A DNA stretch of 60,000 nucleotides, from assembly GCA_950295325.1 (NCBI GenBank), contig OX485803.1:37837554-37897553 (forward strand). Reading direction: 5' to 3'. The DNA is from Polytrichum commune. Taxonomy: Eukaryota; Streptophyta; Polytrichopsida; Polytrichales; Polytrichaceae. Below are positions 32,711 to 44,928 of this stretch, one piece after another. The notes beneath the pieces were generated by a model, which saw nothing but the letters and a program-made list of their open reading frames with translations, ran no database searches and was not told the origin of the DNA. Both the position numbers and the translations under genes were made by a program. How positions within the stretch are numbered: position 1 is the first letter of the stretch; the number at the start of each line of letters is the position of its first letter.

Positions 32711-34477
32711 GGTACCTCTCAAAGACCCAATGCACAATATGAAAATCAATAGATTCAATCACCAACAAAACAACAAAGCCAACTCCAATGCTCTTGTCCA
32801 AACTATCTCCAAAACAACTTCAAGGCACCATATCTCATATGTGCAAGCCAATCTCTATTGCAATGACACTCCATGTTGTAATCTTGAACTTTATACATAA
32901 AACCTTGTAATGAATACATGCCATCAAAACAATGAGGTGGCGCCATGAGTTCTAGAAGGGAAGATGCATGTTTGAGCTCTTGACATCATAATTTGCTAAT
33001 TACAGCTTTTAAAATTAATTTTTGACATTTGCTCATGATTAAGAGGTGGTGATTAAAGACCACTGATGGCTTCACAAGTTGCAATTGATTTGGTGAAAAA
33101 AGAATACATATTGAGGTAGCTACATGCAATTGAATGCAATTGTTTCCGAAGCACATAACTGGGAGCACATCTAAAATTTGAAACATATTTGGACCCTATT
33201 GTACACCCAACCTTCGTAAAAGCCAACACAACATTTTTCATTTTGAGCCCCAATGGGAAGCATTTTTGGTTTGGTCTTTGCAAAAATCGACTTTAAAAAT
33301 CCGCAAACTGATGCATACAACCCACTTAAATGATATAAAGCTATAATTTTATCAGTCAACCGAGCAACAATTAGAGGAAAGTTTTGAGAAAGGTTTTGAG
33401 ATAGTTGCCTTGCTGGGTGTAAGCAAACTACAATGTCCTTATTTTGATGTCACAATGTAGTTTTTACAACCCATTGAAAAGTTACAATAAACTATATGGG
33501 GAATGGTCTCTACATCATATAAAATATGACTCTTTATATGATATAATGCTAAGAACAAGAAGTTTAGAGAAGGAAATATTGTCTTTCCAAATGTTTACAA
33601 CATATGGGGGACCATTGTGTCAGTTTCATGTCCAAGGTCACAATCCCTATGAAACATGCATATGGACTTAATGTTTTCAACTTGTGTATTAAAATTGTAA
33701 AACTTTCTTTTCAAAATTCATGAATATAATATGGATTAAATTAACCGACATGTGTAGATAATTTTGAGGACATGTTTGAAGGCTTAGGACTTAATTTTTT
33801 AACACCCACTAAAAATATACAATGATGAATTTTTAAATAGCTTAATAATTATGTCATTACATATTTTCTTTTCATTAAAGCTACATTATATGATGCAAGG
33901 TATGGCTCCAAGTATTCACCTTTAAGCATGGCTCAAAAGTCTCCAAGAACAAGGTTGCTTAAGTATGTAAGTGAGTGTAGGAAGTTCTCCTACTGTTATG
34001 GGTTATGTTTTCCAAATACTTGAAGTACAATTTATAATACTTAAGTTGCATAGTAATACATGTCATTTCAATTTCATACAAAGTCACGGAGGTAAGCCCA
34101 TAAAGCACAAAGGGGGTTGGTACTGAGGGTGCAAGGTGATGGTTTTTGCAAGCGAAGTAGGTGGGATCATGGAGGTGGCCATGTGGCTTTGCGCACCGTT
34201 ATTAGTTGGTTTTTGATCTAGCTTGGGTCTAGTACCCAACTATGTTGTGTTGGTTCTAGGCAATGAAGGTGGGGGTCCTCATCATATCCAAGGTCATCAT
34301 ACACGGGGCCTATATATCGGTTTAAGGAAGCTAGTGGTGTTGACTTTGAATATTCATCAAATATTTGATTGAGACTTGGAAATATGTTTTCTTTCTTTAT
34401 ACCTATGTTTAGAACCAAGGCTATTATGAATACATATGTTTTATATCAACCATGTGGCCATATGTATGTGCAATAGC
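32711..34477. other. Intergenic, nothing recognised
   Basis: AT-rich sequence with only short chance frames. The outer ends of the Tc1/mariner relic may lie here but I could not fix them. Confidence 0.45.
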
Positions 34478-34806
34478 TTAAAGTGTCGGTTTGAGCATTC
34501 TCTACCTTAATTGTAAATTGTGGTATAGTGTCACCAACACTACATGTGAACCGAACATTATTTGTCATTCCTTGTAAATTTTTTGGGGTATTATAGATTT
34601 ACAGTATTGCAATTACTATCACTTACCAAGTGATTTTTCATCCCAATTTCAATCATCCATGACAATATTTCATCACAAGTTGCTGACAAGAGAAGGTAGA
34701 GATTTGGCCAGTGCATGAACTCATCCATCATCCACAACAACATTTGTTCACTTATTCACAAGTAGTGTCATCCAAAAAGTTACCATGTGACACTAAATAT
34801 CATATG
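34478..34806. repeat. Dispersed TIR repeat, copy 1
   Basis: About 330 bp ending GTGACACTAAATATCATAT. It matches the inverse of 39353-39700 over most of its length (shared CATCCAAAAAGTTACCAT, TAGTGTCACCAAC, CACTTACCAAGTGATT) and, more weakly, 51145-51518. Non-coding. Confidence 0.6.
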
Positions 34807-36622
34807 AAATGAGGTTAGGTGAACAAGGCTCGATTTTTGTAAGGGATAACCAAGAGTTCTTGGTTTCCACAATATTCGCAACACAAGTGGGACAAAAGTA
34901 CAAGCATGCGTTTTCTCTATAACTTTCAAGGGTTCTCATTATGCATTTTCATACACTTATGTCTTAAGAACTTGGTCTTAAGCACTTAAAATCGATTTCC
35001 TCTTTCTGGAAAATTTGTAATAAGAATTATATAGATTGAAACTCATCGACCTCACAATGAATTCAAAAGTAAGAACATAATGGGGTTCTCTGTGTTGAAA
35101 AAATGATTTGACATAGGAATTTGTATGAGAGACTTCTCTTTAGTATTATAACATTATTCAAATCCATAACAATGTTTTGTGGACCTGACAATATTCTACA
35201 AAATATTCTTCATGTTCTGTCAGTCCCACAGAACATTGTTATGGATCTGAATAATGCTATCATAATGGGAGCCAAAGCAAATGAATCAAATAGCTTGGGT
35301 GTTGCAAAACCCAAAAGTTGTGTAGGGTTAGGAACCTTGGAACCATTTGAGGGGTCCAATAATAACCCACCTCCTATAACATTATGGTTGACTTATCCTA
35401 ACATGATCCTAACTACATTTTTTGAAAGCTCATATACTAAATTTGGAGTCAATTTGATTGAATAAAAATTCAAAAATTGAACTATAATATGGTTCTCAAT
35501 GTTTTCATTTCAGCTTACATGGCTATAACAAATTTGTGACTGAAGGGATGTGACCCTCAAATCCATAAAACCTTGTTTGAAAGCTTGGTTTGTATTTTCC
35601 AATATGGACCACATGTTAAAGAAAGAAGAAGAGAAAGAAAGAAAGAAAGAAAATGTAACATGACTTTTGTGTGACGTACTAAGGATCCTATCAGTCTCTT
35701 GTACTTTATCCCTAGTTAGAGTCGAAGAGATGAGCACAAGTACATTGCCTACGTCAGTGCAATAGACAATGAAAATGTTGAGGTTGTGTTGGTTAGTGTG
35801 GGGTTCTGAATTACTGCCATGGGTGACAAGCATGTTTGACACAAATTATTTGAAATTCAAGCAAAATGCCACATATCTCATTTATCATTAGTTGAAACCT
35901 CCACAAATCTCTTGTGCCATCTCAAAAAATAGCATTTCGACACCAAAGGGTTGGACATGCTGACCACATTTTGAATTAGTCTAATTATCAATGCATGGGA
36001 GGGGTTAGGGATGAGATTGTTGCAAGGTCTGTTTGATGGGGTGCAATGTTGTGGGAGGCAACTGAGCCCTGAAGTGAGATTGTTGGTATACAATTTTATC
36101 ACTTATATAGGTATATGTTGGTGATATTTTGTATATATGTATAAAATGAACAACATCGTAGTGGTAGTGGTCATCACTCTACTATTTCCCACCATTCCGA
36201 ACGGATAAGGGGATCACTAGAATTGGGAGACCACATTCAAATGATGTGTTATTATACACATACGCAATAGGATTGGGACAACACGGGGCCCATACTATTG
36301 TACATACATAAAGAAACTAGATTGAAACTTTTTATGTGTATACTTATCCTCATATGTGTATCATAGACTTGATCTAATTCAAAGTTGTGCCATTAGTTGA
36401 TGAGCGTGTTTTCCGTCTTCTAGGACCACCATCCGACATCATCCTTGCATCAAGGCTAACATCATCGGCACGGACTCCCTCACATTGCAACGCCAAGGAA
36501 TCGTGTGCTCTCATCATTGTCCCCCTCCTTGCCCTCACTCTCTTGTCATCTCAAGCCACCAAACAAATAGCACTCCTTTTTAAAAAACTTAGTGACACAT
36601 AGGAGGACTAAGTACCCGTACG
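34807..36622. other. Intergenic; contains a strong hairpin
   Basis: No gene recognised. Apart from the hairpin at 35153-35255 I see only short chance frames and a GAAA microsatellite near 35625-35650. Confidence 0.45.
35153..35255. repeat. 103-bp near-perfect hairpin
   Basis: Two 38-nt arms (5' arm starts ATTATTCAAATCCATAACAA; 3' arm ends GTTATGGATCTGAATAAT) match at 34 of 38 positions around a loop of about 27 nt. It could be a tiny foldback MITE or a small-RNA precursor; the sequence alone does not decide. Confidence 0.7.
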
Positions 36623-36626
36623 TTAA

Positions 36627-37575
36627 GGGCAGCTTCGGCACAAAACAATTCTAAAAATAGACGCCGAAAAATTTGGAAAATTATTGACATTTTTTGCCGA
36701 ATATAAAATTAATTAATTTTCAAAATTGCCGAAAAGTAAGAAATTTTAACTTCTCACTTGAATTTTACTTACACTGGAAGCATATATGAATTCTGATGGA
36801 GAGAAGGTGCTCCTTTTGTAATCAAGCTCACTTACATTAGTCCACAAAGAATATGGGTTAAGAAGTAGCAAGACTCTAAGTGAGGCTTTTCAAATGTGTT
36901 GTACACAATTTTTTGGAGTCCAATTGAGCATAGAAGATGAAGTTTTATAGAATTTTGTCCAACTAACAAAAGTTGAGAAATCAAGTAATCTTCCACCCCC
37001 AACAAGTTTTGTGTCAAAATAAATCTTTATGCAAAAGATATGGACAAAACATTGCAGCCGTGTAAAGATCAAAAAATTAAAATGCGTTCATAACAGTTTT
37101 TCGGAGCTCATTTGTGCATAGAAGATCAACTTTTTTTGGAATTTTGTTGCTCTAAGAAAAGTTTAGAAATCAAGTAATCTTTCACCTCCAACAAATTTTA
37201 TGTCATTTGAAGACTCTATGCAAAAGTTATGCGTGTTATAAAAATGAAGTCTAACTAGGTGCTTCACCTCAAACTTTACATATCCCATATGCATTGTTGA
37301 ACACAACTCCACTCTACTTGTATAAAGCACAGAGCATTCTCAACTCTTCACAAAATCGTGAAAGATTTATATCTTTTGTAAAACTCTTCACACAAATTGT
37401 GAAATCGTGAATAAACATTCTTGTTTACCGTTAGGTAATAACTTCTTGGATGTATGCCGAAATTGCATTATTAAACTATTTAAAATGCCAAAAATTTTAG
37501 TAATTTTTTTTTTCCCGCCGAACACTGTTTTTTTACTTTTAATAATTATTCGGCAAGAGAGCGCCGAAGCTGCCC
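36627..37575. mobile_element. TTAA-flanked TIR element
   Basis: Ends GGGCAGCTTCGGC and GCCGAAGCTGCCC (perfect 13-bp TIR) are flanked by TTAA at 36623-36626 and 37576-37579. The flanks themselves are inverted (CCGTACGTTAA / TTAACGTACGG). TTAA targets are used by piggyBac-type transposases. It has several GCCGA subterminal repeats and an internal duplication of about 145 bp (near 36899-37050 and 37096-37240). No transposase. Confidence 0.75.
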
Positions 37576-37579
37576 TTAA

Positions 37580-38859
37580 CGTACGGTATACCAAAGGTGC
37601 TACTTCGTGTGGACCACAATAAGACATAGTAAGTTTGAAATACATCAAGGTAGCAATGCCTTGAAGCAACCCCATCCTTTTGGCGACACCTATTTTTTTT
37701 AATCTTAAAATTGTCGACATGTGAGTGCGGTGCCATTAACTCCTAATTCTCCAACCTATGAAAGGATTGTCTTGAGTGTATTTCTATCTATGTTGGTTGT
37801 GGTATTTTCATGGACAAGTTTTAAGGTTAAAATGGAAGTTATCTATAGGACCTTGAAACATGGGAGATGAGCTATTTCGAGGGAATAAATGGCCATGAAT
37901 AACCTTTTTGGTTTTAGATTATAGCAATTGAAAGAAGGGATGCACAAGAAAATGTCGTGTTTTATCCTTCCCCCCTCCCCCTGTCAACAAAGAAGATCCT
38001 TTGACCAATCAAATCGGCATGGAAAATGAGCGGAATGATTGTGTATAGTCAATAGGCTAATCACCTTGCATTTAGAGTATGTGAATTGTCCCATATTTCT
38101 AACTAATATATGCAAAGAATTCCTTAAAGGCCAGAGAGAGTCCAAAAGTTAAATTGAATGATTGATGTGAGCACAAATGCCAATTTTACATGAACATTAA
38201 GAACATTTCACTTTTACCAAAATAAACATCATTAATGTTTATGCAGAGTTTGCATTGGAGTGACAAGTATTGATTGGAATCTACAGCCTCACATGAGCTC
38301 CCAACATGACCAAAACAAATTCACTTCCCACCTTGACAAAATTTTAACACATTCTAATCATCTCCTAATTGCATGGGTCATGTTTCTATGGGTAGATATC
38401 CATGATGGCTTGATGTTTATATTTATATTGATTGCGGATGAAATTAGCTAGGTGGGGCTAATGTAGTGAAATATAATTCATCAACCAATAAGAGGTTGCT
38501 TGGGAAGTTAAGGGTTCAGTGGGCCACTGTTACAAACAATTGATTGCATGCAACATTAGGTATACCTTAGCACCACTTCGACAAATAATAATGATGTCTA
38601 AGAAGGATGTAAGAACACTTCAAGAAGAGCACCAACTTTGGCTATTCACAATGGCTGATCTAAGATCTATTTGCTCAGCAAGGCAAATTAGTAAAAGACT
38701 CATTCCTCAAAAACAACTTTGCAAAATAATGCATACAAATTTATTATTTATGACTTGTTCCCATAGACTCTAAATAGGGCCCATTTATGATTTAAATGTT
38801 ATGATTTGTGTGCGTTCCTAAAAATTTCTCACATGATGTGGAAGACAATGTCATTTGAA
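37580..38859. other. Intergenic, nothing recognised
   Basis: Short frames only. No motif, repeat boundary or RNA gene that I can support. Confidence 0.5.
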
Positions 38860-39088
38860 CTACACCATTTTGTCTAATTAGTGTGGGTTACCATTTGGAG
38901 TTAGAAATTGCTATAACATTTTATCTAGAGCACCATTTTTTTTAACCCAAATAACATAAGTAGTTAGTATACACACCATAAAATATGATATAACTTTGTT
39001 GGTAAGAAACAATAATGTTGATAAAACGTTATATTAGCAACATGTAACTCCGAATGGTAGCCCACACTAATTAGACAAAATAGTGTAG
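38860..39088. mobile_element. Foldback MITE
   Basis: A 229-bp element with inverted arms of about 60 bp (CTACACCATTTTGTCTAATT at the left; inverse with small gaps at the right, ending AATTAGACAAAATAGTGTAG). The inner arm TTACCATTTGGAGTTA also occurs in the MITE at 40829-41199, so the two are related. TSD not clear. Confidence 0.75.
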
Positions 39089-39352
39089 ATAGTTGGTAAA
39101 TAAATAGGATCTCTCTATGTATCCAAATTTGTTGGAAATAGGAAACTACTTGAGGTTTCACCCCGTCAAGTCCCTAAAGCAAAAGACTTGGACATAAATA
39201 GTAATTTCTACTAAGAAGTCACCTCCTACGCCATTTACCCAATGTCCGGGGAGATTTTTGGTATGATTGGTCAAAATCCTAATGTTTCAAGGTCCACAGT
39301 TTTTCTTTATTGATTTGGGGTATATTAAGATGACTGGTAATAAGTAAAAAGT

Positions 39353-39700
39353 ACACTAAATATGATATTTAGTGTCACTATGGTAACTTTTTGGATGACA
39401 CTTCTTAAGAATAAATGAACGACTACTGCCATGGATGATGGATGACTTCATTCATTGGCCAAAACCTACCTTCTCTTATCAGCGACTTGTGATGAAAAAT
39501 GGTCATGGAGGATTAAAATGTGGAATCACTTGGTAAGTGACAGTAATTGCAACTTTGTATATCTAACATCCCCCCCAAAAAAATTACAAGGAATGACAAA
39601 TAATGTTGGGTTACCATATAGCGTTGGTGACACTATACTGTAGTTTACAATTAGTATTGAGCAAGACAATTATAATTGGTGGCACTAAATTTCATATTGA
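39353..39700. repeat. Dispersed TIR repeat, copy 2 (inverted)
   Basis: Left end ACACTAAATATGATATTTAG, right end GGTGGCACTAAATTTCATAT, inverse-related. It is the reverse complement of the 34478-34806 copy over most of its length. The preceding 39243-39335 (GGGGAGATTTTTGG...) matches 50310-50420, upstream of FDH. Confidence 0.6.
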
Positions 39701-40828
39701 GTTCAAAAGCAGTCAAGGTGGCAATCTTGAGAATTTTGTGGAGACTAGGGTGGCTATAGTTAGATGAAATCAAAGAAGTATTTGACCAATGCGGAGAACC
39801 TATGTGTCAATTTGGCTTCTGGCTTTCAATTATACGTGGAAAAAAAAATCCAAGGCTACATGTATGCTTTAATAAGGTGAAGACTGGTCCCACACATAAA
39901 ATAATTAGTGGCCCTAGATTCATATTTGCAATTTACAAGTAGCCACACACACACACACAAACTAAGGGGGGAGTTGGCTACGTTTTGAAATTAGTTACAC
40001 AAAGCCAATTGCGCTAGCCCCTTAAACCTCCCGAGGCTTCCAAGTTCACCTAGTTTGCAAGTGTATGAGAGGATCAACAAGCACATGTCATATATTTCTA
40101 GCATTTAGCAACACCTCACACCAACAAGTGTTGCACCAACCCTCTTAAATATCATTGTGCACCCAAATTGAACTAGTTTGCACAGATATAAGATGATCAA
40201 CATTGAAACATCATACACTTGAAGTACCTAATGCATTTCTACACCCAAAAAGATTGGACTAGCCCACTTAAACAAGAGACTGCACCCGAAATGAGCATCG
40301 TTGCTTAAAAAGGCCATTCATACAATCACACATACAAGTACAAATAGATAGGGAAGAGCTTGGCACCACCAGCGCATTCCACTCCAAAACTTGAAATTCG
40401 GTACCTAAAATTCTTAAACTCCACTACAATCAAAAGATGGCACCATTCATCACCAGTATAGGTACAAAGAGGCTACAAGGTACTAGTTGAGAGAGGAAGA
40501 GCCTAGAAGGCAGTGACCATAGGGATGGAGAATGGAGGAGAAAGCTAGTGGCGACACCACTCACTCCACCCAACTAAACCCTAGGCCACATGAGCCCTTG
40601 GATGGGAGGATGGGCTCCATCCACGGCTCACATTAGAGCTCAATGGCTTCTCCCAATAATGGAGATTAGAAGCAGGTCCCGATTTCTAGGCAACTCCACT
40701 CCACCCATGGGAAGCTAGTTGGCAACACCTCTTACCCAAAAAAAGTGGAGGTGGCATCTTACAAGTCAAAAATCCATTTTTTAAAAAGATGTGTGTGTAA
40801 ATCAATTCACTTCACCATCTATGCAAAG
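39701..40828. other. Intergenic, nothing recognised
   Basis: No gene seen; a short CA microsatellite near 39943-39960. Confidence 0.5.
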
Positions 40829-41199
40829 TGGCTACTATACTAAATATGATATTTAGTGTCACTTACTATTTGGAGTTATTGAATGCTATACTTTTTTATT
40901 ATTATATATCTCATGTTTTATCAATAGATGTCAAATTAGTTCTTTGGACATTCTAGAACATTAACAACTCTACTTGGTAGTGAAATCCCGGCTGTGAAAT
41001 CTCCTCTCTACTTGATGGAAATCTTGCCAGGTGGTCAACTACCTCCTGTGCTTTGGAGTTGGCTTGTCGGCCTTCTGTTTTTTTAATAAAAAAAAACCAA
41101 CTCTACTTGGTAAAAAATCACATTGATAGTAAAAAGATATAGCACTATGTAACTGCAAATAATAATTGACACTAAATATCATATTTAGCGTATTAGCCA
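40829..41199. mobile_element. MITE with palindromic ends
   Basis: A 371-bp element. Left arm TGGCTACTATACTAAATATG, right arm the inverse with few mismatches, extending over about 55 bp. The end contains the palindrome-like CTAAATATGATATTTAG, which also occurs at 39356. No coding. Confidence 0.7.
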
Positions 41200-41377
41200 G
41201 AGAAAAAGGGGTTGGTTAGAGGTGTTAAGATGGAGGGAATCATTTATTTATTTATTTATTTTGCATTCTTGAATACTAAATAGTTGTGTTTCTTGTAAGA
41301 AATGCATATGGTAAGTATGCCAAATTCAATAACTTATCCTGATCAAATACATGCGTGTTGTTTAGTTAGGTGTGTGC

Positions 41378-41670
41378 CCAACATGTGGATCCTATAACAA
41401 ACAACAAAGATATGTGTATTTAAAGAAATTGGATTACATACTCTAAATTTGTTAACTAATGTAGATGTAGTAGGCAACATGATTTGAGGGACTATATGAT
41501 CATTTAAAAAGAAAAAGAAAAAGAACTTCACTTTGATAATGAATAAGACATTCATATGAACTCTAAAAGAGCTCCATAAATTATCAAGAACATGGTTGCA
41601 ACCTCGATTTGGATGCACTAAATATCGCTTCCTGACTACGTGTTTAGTATCCTAGGAGAAGTTGTCGTAG
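41378..41670 (+). repeat. Dispersed repeat of about 270 bp, copy 1
   Basis: Shares AAGAAATTGGATTACATACT, CTTCACTTTGATAATGAATA and ATCCTAGGAGAAGT with related stretches at 42320-42575, 54940-55225 and (partly) 56835-56905, all in the same orientation. Non-coding; ends not defined. Confidence 0.6.
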
Positions 41671-42319
41671 AGCTAAAAGTGTACGTTTTAGTGCATCACC
41701 ACAATTTGTACATCAAGTACCAGTGCTAAGGGGGTTCAAAGGGTTGTTAACTCGACTATGTTTTAGTTCAGAGGAGTGGAGTTCCCGAGGAGTCCCTCTT
41801 TATGTTCCGCATGTTCATTCTGTATGATTACTTTAAGTTGTGGGTCTTTGTTATCAAAATTATAATCTTACAATACACAAGGTTATACATAGAAAGCGTT
41901 GAAGCAAGATATTATTTGGTCAAAGATTGTGAGATATAATTGATATTTGATTTCCCTTGTAGTGGAGTTGAAACTCAGGCTCCCCTTTATTGGTTGCGTA
42001 ATGGAGGGGTGAAAGAGTTTAGAGAGAGGGGGGGGGGGACACCTCTAAGTTGGTGATACTGAGAATGTGTGGACACCTACTTTACTATAATTCACCTCTA
42101 AATTGGCACTACAGGTTTAGAGGTGTCCGAGATGGGAATGCGTCTTTTTTTGTGTTGATAGACCCCCTTACCTTATCTACCATGATGAGAAAGGTGAATG
42201 AGGAGTAGTTATGGAATGACACATTTTTGCATGGCAGAGTGCGCATGTAAGGTAGACATGCCTAATTCATTTACTGATCTCAATCATCCACACTCATACT
42301 TGAGGCATATGTGGTTTGG

Positions 42320-42575
42320 TGTGGTGCCAAGAATAAATACTACAATGACATGTGTTTAAAAGAGATTGGATTGTGTACTTGAAACATAATAACCATTTTG
42401 AGCTTAATAATCAACATAAGTGGGGAGATCTTATATGACCATCTAAAAATCTTCACTTCAATGATGAATACGATATTCATATGAGGTCTACAAACTATGG
42501 GGAAAGTGGGTACAACCTTGATTTGTTTTGGTAACCATCTTGTACTAATCAACTATATTGTATCCTAGGAAAAGT
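42320..42575 (+). repeat. Dispersed repeat of about 270 bp, copy 2
   Basis: Same family as 41378-41670 (AAAGAGATTGGATTGTGTAC, CTTCACTTCAATGATGAATA, ATCCTAGGAAAAGTGGG). A small inverted pair GGACACCTCTAA/TTAGAGGTGTCC lies just before it, near 42038-42129. Confidence 0.6.
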
Positions 42576-43914
42576 GGGCTTGTCGGAAAAAAGAAAGAAA
42601 ACCAATTCATACCCATCTACTTTACATAATACTATTCAACCGAGTCACCAAGTTGAGTGGGGTCGGGAACATGTCATGTAAGGTGCTAAAATTATACCTT
42701 ATGGATGGCAAATGCTTGTCAATAAGTAGATTAGCTTGAAAAACGAGTGAGATTCAAGTGAAGCATTGTCACAAATTATTCTTAGAATGGAGTGGTTGAT
42801 TACAACTAAATAATGTTATGTAATTATGTGGGAGAGAGGGATTATCACATATGAGCGTACTTCTCATTCATCCAACATTAAAACATGACCTTCTATAGGT
42901 TTGTGCCCGAATCATCTCAAACAACTTGGACTAGACTACAATGAAGTCTTTGAATCTAAGTCTGGTGTCAATAAACTAAAAATGCAACATCCGGGTTGCA
43001 TACTATTTCATGGCTTTTATGTTGGATGAATGAAAGGTATGCAAGAAGGGCATCATCATTATCATCATCAGCTCCAGATGCAGATATAAGAGCAACTGAA
43101 CTGAACTGAACTTAACTCAGGAGATACTTGAGCTCTAGTGACTCCAGTGAAGTAGATCAGCCTGCTGCAAGTACTTAAGGTAGATAGGTCTTAAATGGTT
43201 ACTTTTTCTTACTTAAATGGCTACTTCTCCTAGGAAATGAAACACACGATTAGCGTGAGATGGTTAGCATATCCAAATCGAGGGCATGGTCACTTTTCTC
43301 ATACTTTCTGGAGCTTATATGAATATCTTACTCGTTACTAAAGTGAAATTTCTTGTGCTCATTAAATGATCGTATAAGGACGAGTTTTCATGTAGATCAT
43401 TCATCCACGAGATTCTAGATGATAGTGGGTTCGAGGTGTTCTCATGTAGATAAACAAAAGCAACCAACTACATTATGGTGGTCTACTAGAATGTGGAGGG
43501 CCATGTCCTTGGGCCGCTAGACTTCCATGCGCCCAATAAACATTTGAAACAACAATAGTTGGTTGACACATACAAACACCACCCCACTGGATTCCATCTA
43601 CATTTGTCTTTATTCTTAGTACAATATGATGGGGGAGCGGCCCATATGGAAACTTACCTTACGTCCCCTCAATGATTATATTGAGTATTGAGCATAAAAT
43701 GGAATTTGACATATTTTGAGCACATGGTCCCATCTCGTTTAAACACATATCTTTTTGGTGTTTGTTCTCGGATTCAGACCTAACCACATACCACTTAAAT
43801 ATAGGTGTCCGCTTTAGATAAGGAATCATATTGGCACGTTTATTTTAATATAAGTGTCAATCCATGCACCTCAACCCATTGTTTGGCACTGTTTTGGGGT
43901 TAGAAAATGCCAAA
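42576..43914. other. Intergenic, nothing recognised
   Basis: No gene or element boundary that I can support. A small inverted repeat TTTGGCA/TGCCAAA occurs at 43881-43915. Confidence 0.45.
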
Positions 43915-44032
43915 CATTATAAAACAATGTGCGTTCGTTCTCTGGGCCCTGAGAATATAACCATGGGATGCTCAAACCTTGGGCTCCCAACATCCCATGG
44001 TTATTATTCTCGGTCCACATCGCTTAATAATG
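43915..44032. repeat. Foldback element of about 118 bp
   Basis: Arms CATTATAAAACAATGTG / CACATCGCTTAATAATG and GAGAATATAACCATGGGATG / CATCCCATGGTTATTATTCTC pair with small gaps. It ends one base before the TSD of the hAT derivative at 44042. Confidence 0.65.
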
Positions 44033-44041
44033 TGATGTGAT

Positions 44042-44432
44042 CAGTGTTCAAGATTGAAGTCTTCAATGCCCTTCAAACGTGATTTGGCCCTTCAAAATAT
44101 ACCCCTCTCAAAACATCCCTTCACAACGCAATCCCAAATTGAAAATGAAGAAGTCACTTGAAGCCCTCGATATAAATTGCCCGCCACAAGAACCAACAAG
44201 CGTAGGGCATTGTCACTACAAGAAGTGGAGTTAGATGGTTGATTCTTAATTCTTCACATTTACTGAAAACATGTATCATATAATTCATGCAAAAGTTTAA
44301 AACATATTTTATATTTCACTTCTATATTCTTGGATTAACGTCTTAGACTGAAACCAACCCTTCAGTTGAAGCGCTGAAATTCGAGAGCCCTTCAAAATGA
44401 AACTCATATGAGGGCTTCAAACTTGAACACTG
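44042..44432 (-). mobile_element. Internally deleted hAT derivative
   Basis: Ends CAGTGTTCAAG...CTTGAACACTG and a perfect 8-bp TSD GATGTGAT (44034-44041, 44433-44440). Both subterminal regions match the autonomous element at 44736-50235 in inverted orientation. About 44186-44242 (+) still encodes the last 18 transposase residues (TRTNKRRALSLQEVELDG, then stop), with one change (Gln for Glu) from the full copy. 391 bp; must be mobilised in trans. Confidence 0.95.
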
Positions 44433-44928
44433 GATGTGATGCAGAGAGAGAGAGAGGCTTGGTTGAGTGCATCCAATGGTGGTCAAACAGCTCAGCTCAA
44501 TAAGGGGTGACGTCATGGTGCCTGCCACGTGGCACCATGCACAAGAGGGACCTGACACAAATCCCTCTGCAGTGTCTCCCATGCCTCCTCAATCAACATG
44601 CACAAGGACCTCGAATCTAATAACTTAAGTGACCTCCATGCAAGCACCCTGGTATCTTCTCAGGCCTCATAAAATTAGGCGTTTGCATAAATTAAATGTA
44701 TTTTTAGCTTAATTCATGTACTTTGTGCCCCTGGGCAGTGTTCAAGATTGAAGCCCTCATATGAGTTTCATTTTGAAGGGCTCTAAAATTTGAGCCCTTC
44801 GGTTGAAGGGCTAGTTCAAATTCAAGACGTCAATTCAGTAATATAGAAATAAAATATAAAAAACTCATATTAAACTTATGCATGATTTATATGGTGCATG
44901 CTTCCAATACAATGTGAAGAATTAAGAA

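Noticed and set aside
39943-39960. CRISPR or regulatory array
   Set aside because: Simple CA dinucleotide repeat; no spacer structure, and a eukaryotic genome.
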